Notes: a model not told the origin generated them from the sequence alone. Numbered from the stretch's first letter, positions 1-6,285 are shown. The stretch is DNA of 13,352 nucleotides from JBBIOI01 sp037443425 (GCA_037443425.1 JBBIOI010000092.1:1-13352); one strand, 5' to 3'. Numbers and translations are program-made.

Positions 1-128
1 AACCTGACCCAATACCCGAAGGGGTTGTAGAAAAAATTTTGGATTCTGCAAGATGGGCTATGTCAGGGGCAAATGCTCAACCTTGGGAATTCATTGTAGT
101 AACCGATCCTGAAATCAAAAAGAGATTT
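1..128 (+). pseudogene. Nitroreductase-family protein, N-terminal fragment (truncated)
   Basis: The frame is open from base 3 at the left edge and reads PDPIPEGVVEKILDSARWAM, then SGANAQPWEF and IVVTDPEIKKRF. This is the conserved early part of FMN-dependent nitroreductases, including the S-G-A-N-A-Q-P-W segment near the flavin site. The true start lies left of the window. Family members usually run to about 170-270 residues, but after roughly base 128 the translation becomes low-complexity and unlike any nitroreductase. The frame stays open to 350 only by chance, and that stretch overlaps repeat-like palindromes. I therefore read this as a gene that lost its C-terminal two-thirds through deletion or insertion. 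An assembly join at this point is the alternative. The identification is fairly secure from the motif; the cause of the truncation is not. Confidence 0.7.
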
Positions 129-235
129 CGTCTGAACAAGATTCTTTGGCCTGCCTGTCTTCATTTGTTCCACAATACGAAACGATGTTTCATATTTATT
201 ATATATTATTCAAAAATTTTGTCAACCCCAATTTG

Positions 236-257
236 CCTCCTTTTATTTAAAGGGAGG
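236..257. repeat. CCTCC/GGGAGG palindromic repeat-like element
   Basis: CCTCCTTT and AAAGGGAGG form an inverted pair around a short AT-rich centre, followed by GTATGGAGGG. It resembles the widespread intergenic hairpin repeats in which a CCTCC-type arm faces a GGGAGG arm across an AT core. It could fold in RNA, but it lies just after the truncated nitroreductase and has no clear U-tract, so a terminator role is only possible. Only one copy is visible here. Confidence 0.4.
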
Positions 258-280
258 TATGGAGGGTTAAATTATAAAAT

Positions 281-308
281 TAGATTGCCACGCTTCGTTC
301 GAAATGAC
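281..308. repeat. Dispersed-repeat-like element (GATTGCCACGC...AATGAC)
   Basis: The segment starts with TAGATTGCCACGC and ends with GAAATGAC. From memory it matches a class of short intergenic repeats in anaerobic bacteria with ends of the form GATTGCCACG...CGCAATGAC. The centre, CTTCGTTCGAA, is itself partly palindromic. It is given as repeat-like because only a genome-wide count of copies could confirm it. Confidence 0.4.
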
Positions 309-362
309 TACTTGGGTGGATTATTATGTCCTCTTGTTGGCAATGGATGATTCATTTAGAGC

Positions 363-391
363 TTGTTTTTCTCGAGGCCGTATCCTATACT
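363..391 (+). promoter_or_regulatory. Possible sigma-70 promoter for the first MFS gene
   Basis: TTGTTT at 363-368 and TATACT at 386-391 are 17 bp apart. The -10 box matches TATAAT at 5 of 6 positions and the -35 box matches TTGACA at 3 of 6. Transcription would begin about 20-25 bp before the ATG at 421. In DNA this AT-rich such matches arise easily, so this is a weak call. Confidence 0.3.
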
Positions 392-420
392 TTTTTTGAT
401 ATTAATTTTAGAATGTCTGT

Positions 421-1659
421 ATGGAACCACCTAAGGCAACCAGACTTTTCTTAATCTTCCTCATACTCTCTTTTCTTTATATCCTTTCTCAATTTTATCG
501 TGTTTCAAATGCAGTTATTTCACCAAATTTAATCAAGGATCTCAAACTCAATGCAGAAACCCTTGGCATCTTGGGAGGAGCTTATTTTTATTCATTTGCC
601 CTTCTTCAAATTCCTATGGGCCCCATGCTTGATCGAATTGGCCCAAGAATTATTCTTACTGTTTTCCCCATTATTGGTGCATGCGGTTCGTTTCTATTCG
701 GCCTAAGCGAATCCTTCTCTATGGCCCTCTGGGGAAGGATTTTGATAGGGGTCGGAATGGCGCCAGTTCTAATGGGTGCGATGAAGATTTTCATCTTAAA
801 TTTCCCTAATGAAAAATTCTCAACATTGACAGGGACAATCCTTTCTATTGGAACGTTAGGAAATATCTTTGCAGCCTCTCCTCTGGCTTATATCACATCC
901 CTTATCGGATGGAGGCTAACATTGATACTTGCAGGAATAATAACAATACTTTTATCAATCATCTGTTTTTTTTCAATAACCGAAGGAAAAGATAACCCCC
1001 CCTCATCTTCTTACTCAAACAATAAAATAGGGATTCTTTATTCATTAAAAGTAATATTAGGGTCCCTTTCATTCTGGCAGATTGGTTTCCTGGCCTTCTT
1101 TAGGTATGGAACGTTTGTTTGCCTTCAGGGTTTATGGCTTGGACCTTACTTAATATATACAAAAGGTTTCTCTCCTGTTCAGGCAGGAAACCTGATCTTG
1201 CTTCTATCCCTTGGAATTGTGGTTGGAGGACCAATATCTGGCCGTATCTCTGATCGCTTTATTAAGTCACCAAAATGGGTTGCTTTTAGTGGCCTAACGC
1301 TTTATAGTATCTGTCTTCTACTTCTTTTAATTGGAGGGAATATCAAGACTCCTATATGGTATGGCTCTATATTCTTTGGGATGGGCTTTTTTACAAGTTT
1401 TGGGATGCTCATATATTCTCATGCCAAAGACCTTTTTCCATTGTCAATCTCTGGGACTGCAATGACCCTTGTAAATTTTTTTACAATGGCAGGAGGCGCT
1501 GTATTTATGCCAGCAATTGGCAAGGTTATTAAGTCCATTTCTAATGGAAGCTCAAACTACTCATTAGAAGCCTACCATTTCTCCTTTCTTATCTGTTTAT
1601 TAGGTATGATAGGAAGTTTAATATTTTATTTCTTCTCTAAAAGAAGAAATCAATCTTGA
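421..1659 (+). CDS. MFS-family permease
   Basis: This 412-residue hydrophobic protein has about twelve membrane segments in two halves, the standard Major Facilitator layout. The loop 2-3 signature is clear at residues 67-76 (G-P-M-L-D-R-I-G-P-R), and the equivalent in the second half is G-R-I-S-D-R at 274-279. R106 in GRILIGVG matches the motif B arginine. A hydrophilic central loop at about 186-205 separates the halves. It probably exchanges or imports a small organic solute across the inner membrane. The overall look resembles the nitrate/sugar-phosphate permease branch, but the substrate cannot be read from the sequence. ATG 421 is the first sensible start before TM1, although no good Shine-Dalgarno precedes it. 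It stops with TGA, so TGA is an ordinary stop in this genome. It lies 80 bp ahead of the TGA-containing small gene, with no clear terminator between them. Confidence 0.85.
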   Translation: MEPPKATRLFLIFLILSFLYILSQFYRVSNAVISPNLIKDLKLNAETLGILGGAYFYSFALLQIPMGPMLDRIGPRIILTVFPIIGACGSFLFGLSESFSMALWGRILIGVGMAPVLMGAMKIFILNFPNEKFSTLTGTILSIGTLGNIFAASPLAYITSLIGWRLTLILAGIITILLSIICFFSITEGKDNPPSSSYSNNKIGILYSLKVILGSLSFWQIGFLAFFRYGTFVCLQGLWLGPYLIYTKGFSPVQAGNLILLLSLGIVVGGPISGRISDRFIKSPKWVAFSGLTLYSICLLLLLIGGNIKTPIWYGSIFFGMGFFTSFGMLIYSHAKDLFPLSISGTAMTLVNFFTMAGGAVFMPAIGKVIKSISNGSSNYSLEAYHFSFLICLLGMIGSLIFYFFSKRRNQS

Positions 1660-1739
1660 GGAAATTATACTTGGATGGGAAAGGTATTTACTTGATTTGT
1701 CAGGTTTGAGATGGTATCTTAAGATGAGGAGGTAAAACT

Positions 1740-1898
1740 ATGTTTAAGATTATTTTAGGTATCATTATTGGTGGGCTTGCAGGTTTTAGTCTTAGCTACC
1801 TGACTCGTTGTATCGGAAGTGGCTGAACTGTGACTTCTAATCCCTATGTCTCTGTGATCATCGGTATCGTAGTAGGGTTAATATGGGCCTTAGGTTAA
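1740..1898 (+). CDS. Small membrane selenoprotein candidate, DUF6132-like, in-frame TGA (Sec29)
   Basis: A strong ribosome site, GAGGAGGT, lies 7 bp before ATG 1740. The frame encodes M-F-K-I-I-L-G and a first hydrophobic segment (about 4-21), then T22-R-C24-I-G-S-G28, then TGA at 1824-1826. It continues as T-V-T-S-N-P-Y-V-S and a second hydrophobic segment (about 37-51), ending at TAA 1896-1898, 52 codons in all. From memory, DUF6132-like two-TM proteins have a Cys, four residues, a second Cys, and then P-I-T-S-N-P. Here the TGA falls exactly on the second Cys, giving C24-x4-U29. The conserved tail after TGA and the precise position argue for selenocysteine rather than a stop. A weak promoter (TTGATT, 17 bp, TATCTT at 1692-1720) may precede it. 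Downstream lie a TIGR04076-type and a ferritin-like gene, which suggests a redox role. The alternative is a pseudogene caused by a Cys-to-stop mutation (TGT or TGC to TGA). Confidence 0.65.
1842..1877 (+). promoter_or_regulatory. Possible bacterial SECIS hairpin downstream of the TGA
   Basis: Inside the small gene, after the TGA at 1824-1826, CCCUA (1842-1846) can pair with UAGGG (1873-1877). CUGUGAU (1852-1858) can pair with AUCGUAG (1866-1872), with two G-U pairs. A UGUCU bulge on the 5' side and a 7-nt apical loop CAUCGGU result. The loop carries GG at 1863-1864, as SelB-binding loops usually require a G. The loop is about 32-36 nt beyond the TGA, near the far end of the spacing I know for bacterial SECIS elements. 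The G is late in the loop rather than first or second, so the fit is imperfect. Confidence 0.3.
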
Positions 1899-1936
1899 GG
1901 CTCTAATTATTATATAATGAAAGGAGGCAATAAATC

Positions 1937-2224
1937 ATGGCAAATCCAGAAAAAGTAATCCTAAGGATTGTCTCTGTTAAAGGAACATGTGCTGCAAAAC
2001 ATTTCGAAGGTCAGGAGTTTGATCTTAGCCAGGATTTTATGCTTGGAATGTCAGGTAGTCCCAACACCCTCTGTCCCTCAGCATTTCATGCAATTTTCCC
2101 TTCATGGCGTGTCTTAAGACATGGAGGTGAATATCCATGGGAAGAAGATAAGGATAAGACAACCATTGCTTGTCCAGATCCCTTTAATCCCGTTGTAATG
2201 GAACTAAGGAGGATTAGAGAATAG
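1937..2224 (+). CDS. TIGR04076-family protein
   Basis: This 95-residue soluble protein has the cysteine pattern of the TIGR04076 family: G-T-C18 near the start, L-C46-P-S-A-F in the middle, and A-C79-P-D-P-F near the end, with R-H-G-G-E-Y-P-W between. The function of the family is unknown. The conserved Cys-Pro pairs suggest a metal or redox site, but that is inference. AAGGAGG at 1921-1927 lies 9 bp before ATG 1937, which fixes the start. It follows the selenoprotein candidate by 38 bp and precedes the ferritin-like gene by 28 bp, so the three are probably co-transcribed. Length is normal for the family and nothing looks damaged. Confidence 0.8.
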   Translation: MANPEKVILRIVSVKGTCAAKHFEGQEFDLSQDFMLGMSGSPNTLCPSAFHAIFPSWRVLRHGGEYPWEEDKDKTTIACPDPFNPVVMELRRIRE

Positions 2225-2252
2225 AATATAAATAAATTGGAGGATAGATAAA

Positions 2253-2777
2253 ATGAATGAAAAAGATCGATTAAAATCCCTTGAGGTTGCTTTAAACAAT
2301 GAATTAAGAGAGCGAGAATTCTATCTTAAAAATGCCGAAAGAACAAAAAACCCTCTCGGGAAAGAGATGTTTAAAAAGATTGCAGATGATGAGCTTGAAC
2401 ATTACGAACGTCTTAAGGAACTTCATAAGAAATGGTCAAATAATGAAAAATGGCCTGAAACTGTTCCTTTAAAAGTTAAGGATACGATAGTAAAAGATAT
2501 ACTTCTCGATTTTTTAAAAAAAGTTGATTTAAATATAAAAGGAGATTCAGACGACCTCGAGGCGGTCAGGATAGCAATTGATTTTGAATCAAAAGGAGCA
2601 AAACTTTACGAAGATTTAAGAGATTCCTCCACAGATGAGAGGGAAAGAAACTTTTTTGATCTACTTTCAAAAATGGAAAAAGAACATTATTTATCCCTTA
2701 AGGACACAGAAGAGTATTTCATCGATCCCAAGGCCTGGTTTCAAAAGACGGAACATCACACCTTAGATGGAGGATAA
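2253..2777 (+). CDS. Ferritin-like diiron protein (rubrerythrin domain, no rubredoxin)
   Basis: This 174-residue, mainly helical, charged protein carries a duplicated diiron pattern: E17 in A-L-N-N-E-L-R-E, E47-x2-H50 in D-D-E-L-E-H-Y, E112 in A-I-D-F-E-S-K-G, and E142-x2-H145 in M-E-K-E-H-Y. This is the four-helix-bundle ligand set of rubrerythrin and related ferritin-like proteins. The C-terminal rubredoxin domain with two CxxC pairs that classical rubrerythrins carry is missing, so any peroxide reduction would need an external electron donor. A role in peroxide or oxygen defence, or iron handling, is inferred from the family. TTGGAGG precedes ATG 2253 at good spacing. It is the last gene of the small redox group; the next gene, bioY, has its own control region 68 bp downstream. 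Confidence 0.8.
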   Translation: MNEKDRLKSLEVALNNELREREFYLKNAERTKNPLGKEMFKKIADDELEHYERLKELHKKWSNNEKWPETVPLKVKDTIVKDILLDFLKKVDLNIKGDSDDLEAVRIAIDFESKGAKLYEDLRDSSTDERERNFFDLLSKMEKEHYLSLKDTEEYFIDPKAWFQKTEHHTLDGG

Positions 2778-2780
2778 GTG

Positions 2781-2840
2781 TTGACATGACTCTCAATTTT
2801 TGTTAACTTTAGATTAAAATATGTTGACAAATTGGGAGTC
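2781..2840 (+). promoter_or_regulatory. Inverted repeat upstream of bioY; candidate BirA operator with promoter element
   Basis: GACTCTCAATTT...TTGTTAAC (2788-2807) and GTTGACAAATTGGGAGTC (2823-2840) form an interrupted inverted repeat across 15 bp. The inner arms, TTGTTAAC and GTTGACAA, differ at one position as a palindrome. They resemble the biotin-repressor (BirA) half-sites TTGTTAACC/GGTTAACAA, although the gap is a little shorter than I recall as typical. A perfect -35 hexamer TTGACA at 2781-2786 precedes it; 17 bp later is TAACTT (2804-2809), a poor -10 inside the left arm. The right arm contains GGGAG (2834-2838), the likely Shine-Dalgarno of bioY. In RNA the same repeat could therefore hide the ribosome site. 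Either reading fits control of a biotin importer. Confidence 0.5.
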
Positions 2841-2845
2841 CTTAC

Positions 2846-3391
2846 ATGCCTATTTTAAAATTAAGGCTCATCGTTTTAGCCTCATTTATGACAGCGTTAA
2901 TGGCAGTAGGGGCTTATATTCATGTCCCGATTGGGCCTGTCCCTATTGTTCTAACTAATCTCTTTGTTCTTCTATCAGGACTTTTATTGGGAAGCTTGTG
3001 GGCACTTGCAAGTACATCTCTTTATGTCCTTTTGGGAGCAATTGGTCTACCTGTGTTCTATGGTGCAAAGGGAGGAATGGCCCATATACTTGGTCCAACA
3101 GGTGGCTACTTGGGAGGTTTTATCATTGCCTCTTTTTTTACAGGCCTGATATCAGAAAAATCTCGCAATAGTATTCGTGGTGATATAATTGCAGTAATAG
3201 TTGGTTCTATACTTATTTATTGCCTCGGATTACCATGGCTCAAGTTAATCACAAAGATGTCATGGACAAAGATATTTATGCTTGGAATGATTCCATTTCT
3301 ACCCGGAGATACAATTAAGGCGATTTTAGCTATCATCTTAGTCCGCTCTGTTAGACCAATCCTATCAAGGCAGGCCAAATCTTTTCAATAA
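2846..3391 (+). CDS. bioY: Biotin ECF transporter S component BioY
   Basis: This 181-residue integral membrane protein is the biotin-binding S subunit of an energy-coupling-factor importer. It shows the BioY signature set: P-V-P-I-V-L-T-N (31-38), G-L-P-V-F (67-71), G-G-M-A-H-I-L-G-P-T-G-G-Y-L (76-89), G-L-P-W-L (128-132) and P-F-L-P-G-D-x-x-K (150-158). About six membrane segments are predicted by eye. Length is normal. ATG 2846 follows GGGAG at 6-8 bp. bioM starts 2 bp after the stop and bioN overlaps bioM, so a full BioMNY system is encoded. No biotin synthesis genes are in the window, so the cell probably scavenges biotin, although genes elsewhere cannot be excluded. The upstream inverted repeat suggests control by biotin. 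Confidence 0.93.
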   Translation: MPILKLRLIVLASFMTALMAVGAYIHVPIGPVPIVLTNLFVLLSGLLLGSLWALASTSLYVLLGAIGLPVFYGAKGGMAHILGPTGGYLGGFIIASFFTGLISEKSRNSIRGDIIAVIVGSILIYCLGLPWLKLITKMSWTKIFMLGMIPFLPGDTIKAILAIILVRSVRPILSRQAKSFQ

Positions 3392-3393
3392 AA

Positions 3394-4134
3394 ATGATAG
3401 AGATAAAAAATCTTCATCATCACTACCCTGACGGAACTTATGCATTAAGAGGTATTGATTTAACCATCTCGAAAGGTGAGCTGTTTCTAATCTGTGGACC
3501 GAATGGAAGTGGAAAGACAACGCTCTTAAGAATAATTGCAGGCCTTATTAGACCTTCAAAGGGTTATATAAATATTAATGGCTTTAGCCCTGATTCGATG
3601 ATTTTTCGCAGGATGGTTGGTGTTATATTCCAAGATCCTGATGCACAGATTATAGGAGAAACTGTGAGAGAGGACATCTCTTTTGGACCAGAAAATATGG
3701 GGCTCAAAAAGAGAGAGATTGAAGAAAGGGTAGATAGAGCCATAGCAAGAATGGGTCTTAAGGGTCTGGAAGAGAAACCATGTTATCTCCTCTCAGGAGG
3801 AGAAAAAAGACGTCTGGCTATTGCAGGTGTGATGGCAATGAATCCTGAGGTTCTACTATTTGATGAACCCTTTTCACACCTCGACTATCCAGGTATATCT
3901 GAACTACTGAAATATTTAATTCAGTTACATAAAGAGGGGCACACAATTTTAATTACAACTCATGATATAGAGAAGATTATTACCCATGTGGATCGAATCG
4001 CGGTTCTTAAAGATGGAGAGATAAAGGCCTCAGGTCCACCAGAGGAAGACCTCTTGAAGGTACTGCCGAGTTTTGGAGTAAGACCCCCATGCTATATTAT
4101 TTTGAAAGGACGTAAGATTTCATGGCTCGATTAG
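3394..4134 (+). CDS. bioM: Biotin ECF transporter ATPase (BioM)
   Basis: This 246-residue ABC ATPase powers biotin uptake from the cytoplasmic face of the membrane. All nucleotide-binding motifs are intact: Walker A G-P-N-G-S-G-K-T-T (35-43), Q-loop F-Q80-D-P-D, signature L-S-G-G-E (133-137), Walker B V-L-L-F-D-E (153-158) and H190 in T-T-H-D. The Q-loop form F-Q-D-P-D-A-Q is typical of the cobalt/ECF class. There is no clear Shine-Dalgarno; the start is only 2 bp after the bioY stop, which points to translational coupling. Its last 13 bp overlap the start of bioN. On its own the protein could be any EcfA or CbiO; its place between bioY and an EcfT-type gene assigns it to biotin. Confidence 0.9.
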   Translation: MIEIKNLHHHYPDGTYALRGIDLTISKGELFLICGPNGSGKTTLLRIIAGLIRPSKGYININGFSPDSMIFRRMVGVIFQDPDAQIIGETVREDISFGPENMGLKKREIEERVDRAIARMGLKGLEEKPCYLLSGGEKRRLAIAGVMAMNPEVLLFDEPFSHLDYPGISELLKYLIQLHKEGHTILITTHDIEKIITHVDRIAVLKDGEIKASGPPEEDLLKVLPSFGVRPPCYIILKGRKISWLD

Positions 4135-4859
4135 CCCTGCATTATATCCCCACAAATTCTATCCTGCACAGATGGGATCCAAGATGTAAACTTATCGGTT
4201 TTATCATAATTACTGCTTCACTTCTAAACTCCAGAATATCATTACTGATATTAAATTCTTTCCTCCTTTCATTTACATTCCTTTTGGCGAGACTATCTCT
4301 GAAAAAGGTCCTAAAAGACCTTCGTAGCTTTATAATTCTTATCTCTCTTATTTTTTTATTTCAAATCTTATTAAGCCCTGGCCAAAGGATTGGCTTTCTC
4401 CCTATTAGTAAAGAAGGACTCGTTATCGGGATTTCGGTTGCCTGGAGACTATTTATCCTTATAGGATTTGCTGTGACATTCACAAGTATCACAAGGCCAA
4501 AAGAGCTTAGGGATGCTATAATATGGTTTTTAAAACCTTTTCCTTTTATACCTGGAAGGAGAATAGGATTAATGATCTCTCTCGCAATGAAATTCCTCTC
4601 ACGGATTCTCGATCAGGCTGAAGAGGTTCGTCTTGCAAATAGGGCAAGATTTGGGGAGTTTTGTAAAAATCCATTTAAAAAGATAAAATTTCTTACCTTA
4701 CCAATTCTTCGTCGCTCCATTTTAGATGCTGAAGAGGTAACTTTCAGCCTTGCCACAAGGGGATATAACGAAGACCATCCCTTAGAGGTTAATAGATTAA
4801 ATCTAATTCATCTTACCCCAATATTTATTCTTCTCGGTCTTATAATCCTATTCTATTAA
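4122..4859 (+). CDS. bioN: Biotin ECF transporter T component (BioN/EcfT)
   Basis: This 245-residue membrane protein couples the ATPase to the biotin-binding subunit. The N-terminal S-I-L-H-R-W-D-P-R-C-K (13-23) is the usual EcfT opening, followed by four or five hydrophobic segments. EcfT proteins carry two Ala-Arg-Gly-type coupling motifs. Here the second is A-T-R213-G-Y, and the first appears as R174-A-R176-F-G, a slight departure from A-R-G. The gene overlaps the end of bioM by 13 bp, using an ATG inside its coding region, so the two are translationally coupled. It is the last gene of the operon; a hairpin and repeats follow. Function is secure from family plus context. Confidence 0.9.
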   Translation: MARLALHYIPTNSILHRWDPRCKLIGFIIITASLLNSRISLLILNSFLLSFTFLLARLSLKKVLKDLRSFIILISLIFLFQILLSPGQRIGFLPISKEGLVIGISVAWRLFILIGFAVTFTSITRPKELRDAIIWFLKPFPFIPGRRIGLMISLAMKFLSRILDQAEEVRLANRARFGEFCKNPFKKIKFLTLPILRRSILDAEEVTFSLATRGYNEDHPLEVNRLNLIHLTPIFILLGLIILFY

Positions 4860-4890
4860 TCATCAGCCATTGTAAGAGCACAAAATAAAT

Positions 4891-4909
4891 GACACCTTTA
4901 TAAGGGGTC
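4891..4909 (+). terminator. Hairpin after bioN, possible transcription end
   Basis: GACACCTT and AAGGGGTC pair over a TAT loop with a single A-G mismatch, about 32 bp after the bioN stop. There is no run of T directly after it; instead the palindromic repeat at 4910-4977 follows. It may slow or end transcription of bioYMN or protect its 3' end, but it is not a textbook intrinsic terminator. Confidence 0.35.
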
Positions 4910-4977
4910 GGCAAGCCACAAGGGCTTACCCTACAAAAAAAATTAATAATATAATTTATTCCGTAGGGTCCCTTGCC
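4910..4977. repeat. Inverted pair of short repeat elements
   Basis: GGCAAGCC...GGGCTTACCCTAC (4910-4934) and GTAGGGTCCCTTGCC (4963-4977) face each other across 28 bp of nearly pure A/T. ACCCTAC and GTAGGGT are exact reverse complements. The second copy looks like the first with internal bases lost. The first copy also folds on itself (AAGCC-ACAAG-GGCTT). It resembles the intergenic GTAGGGG-type elements common in anaerobes and may be a tiny non-autonomous mobile element. The rest of the gene-free stretch 4860-5145 is AT-rich and shows no gene; a poor promoter-like pair (TTGAAA at 5088, TACTAT at 5113) may serve the next gene. Confidence 0.5.
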
Positions 4978-5145
4978 ACATTTGGTTTCATTTCTTATGT
5001 CAAATTACGACACGATTTCATTAGGAAAAGTCAATTTAATTGCTCTGATTAATAAGAAACTCAAGTTAGATAAAGTTCAATTCAGGATTGAAAATTAAAA
5101 AATAAAATTTAATACTATATTGTCTGGTTTTATAAAAGGTTTTAT

Positions 5146-6285
5146 ATGGAAATGATTCGAAAAATACTTAGTCGTGAGTTTCTACTCTGTTTCTTTACAC
5201 AATTTATATTTACACTTGCAACTTTTTCTCTTATCCCAACGCTTCCAATCTATCTCTTAAGGAGAGGGGCACCAGAGTCAGAGATTGGTCTTTTGATAGG
5301 TTGCTATGCAATTGCCTCTTTAATTACCAGACCGTTTGTTGGAAAAGAACTTCTATATAAACCTGAGAAATACTTTATGATTTTTGGAGGCCTTCTTTTT
5401 GCGTTGGCCTCTATTTCTTATATCTTTGCAAAATCTTTCTGGCCATTTCTTTTTGTAAGAATTCTACATGGAGTTGGATATGCCCTATTCACCACAGCCT
5501 CATTTACTCTGATTACAAATATAAGTCCAGAAGGTCACAGGGGACAAAGTCTTGGCTTTTTTATTCTCGCATTCACGATCTCAACTGCAGTTGCTCCTCC
5601 CCTTGGAATGTTTATCATAAACCACTTTGATTTTATATATCTATTCCTCACCTGTTTTGCACTATCACTATGCTCATTATTTATCACCACTAAACTTTCA
5701 AAAAGAACAGTTGCTCCATTTAAAGATTCTTCATACAGTGATGGATTTTTTCTTAGTCGCAGTGCCATAAGATCATCGATTCTGGGCTTCTTTCCATTTT
5801 TCATCTGGGGTGCATTAACTACATTCTTTCCTATATATGCGGTTAATAATGGAGTAAGCAATCCAGGCTTTTTCTTCACCATAGTTGCCATTATACTTAT
5901 TTTCGGTCGACTATTCGGTGGAAGGATACTCGATCTATATAGCAGAGAAAAAATAATTATGCCCTCTATTTTTCCATATATCATCTCAATGATTATACTT
6001 TCTTTTTCCAAAACTCTACCAATGTTTATTCTTGTCGCAATTATTTATGGGATTGGTCCAGCCTTTCTAATACCGGCATTAATGGTTTATGCTGTAGAAC
6101 GAGGAGGCCATCCTGGTCCTATAATGGGAACATTTAATGCAATGAATGATCTGGGAATAAGCTTAGGTCCAGTGATTATGGGAATAATTATTCAGGCAAC
6201 AAATTTTAAAATAATGTTTCTTTGTTTGGCCCTAACAGGATTTATCAATCTCGTTTATTTTTACCTTTTTATTAAAAAAAGATGA
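5146..6285 (+). CDS. MFS-family permease
   Basis: This 379-residue hydrophobic protein has about twelve membrane segments in the MFS layout. It belongs to a different subgroup from the permease at 421-1659. R62-P-F-V-G-K stands where many drug/sugar-efflux MFS proteins have R-P-x-x-G-R. R105 in V-R-I-L-H-G-V-G-Y-A-L-F is the motif B region, and I-S-P-E-G-H-R-G-Q-S-L-G (126-137) is the usual loop 4-5. F-G-G-R-I-L-D begins the second-half motif. These resemble the AraJ/YfcJ-type exporters, but the substrate is unknown. AAAGG about 9 bp before ATG 5146 supports the start. It stands alone on the plus strand and ends 15 bp from the convergent MBL-fold gene. It may export a product of the right-hand operon, but nothing in the sequence proves a link. 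Confidence 0.85.
   Translation: MEMIRKILSREFLLCFFTQFIFTLATFSLIPTLPIYLLRRGAPESEIGLLIGCYAIASLITRPFVGKELLYKPEKYFMIFGGLLFALASISYIFAKSFWPFLFVRILHGVGYALFTTASFTLITNISPEGHRGQSLGFFILAFTISTAVAPPLGMFIINHFDFIYLFLTCFALSLCSLFITTKLSKRTVAPFKDSSYSDGFFLSRSAIRSSILGFFPFFIWGALTTFFPIYAVNNGVSNPGFFFTIVAIILIFGRLFGGRILDLYSREKIIMPSIFPYIISMIILSFSKTLPMFILVAIIYGIGPAFLIPALMVYAVERGGHPGPIMGTFNAMNDLGISLGPVIMGIIIQATNFKIMFLCLALTGFINLVYFYLFIKKR

Larger units (their letters stand above)
129..420. other. Gene-free spacer with repeat-like palindromes
   Basis: This stretch of about 290 bp between the nitroreductase remnant and the first MFS gene has no convincing gene on either strand. It contains three palindromic pieces. GAAAC-GAT-GTTTC sits at 179-191 within a longer imperfect palindrome of about 175-195. 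A CCTCC...GGGAGG hairpin and a GATTGCCACGC...GAAATGAC element are listed separately. Such debris is typical of dispersed intergenic repeats in anaerobe genomes, but one window cannot prove that they recur. Confidence 0.5.

Noticed and set aside
39..350. Open frame of 103 codons starting at TTG 39 taken as a whole gene
   Set aside because: Only the first part (to about 128) looks like protein; it is the inner part of a nitroreductase that begins left of the window. The remainder runs through palindromic intergenic DNA.
1824..1826. Genome-wide TGA reassignment (Trp or Gly) as explanation for the in-frame TGA
   Set aside because: Several intact genes end properly with TGA, including the MFS permeases and the ArgH- and ArgG-like genes, so TGA is a working stop.
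1913..1918. Perfect TATAAT as promoter -10 for the TIGR04076 gene
   Set aside because: It lies just 2 bp before the Shine-Dalgarno, so a transcript from it would start in or after the ribosome site, and no acceptable -35 box exists at 16-18 bp.
5535..6011. 158-codon open frame opposite the second MFS gene
   Set aside because: It lies wholly inside a well-supported membrane-protein gene on the other strand, lacks a ribosome site and shows no recognisable protein features.
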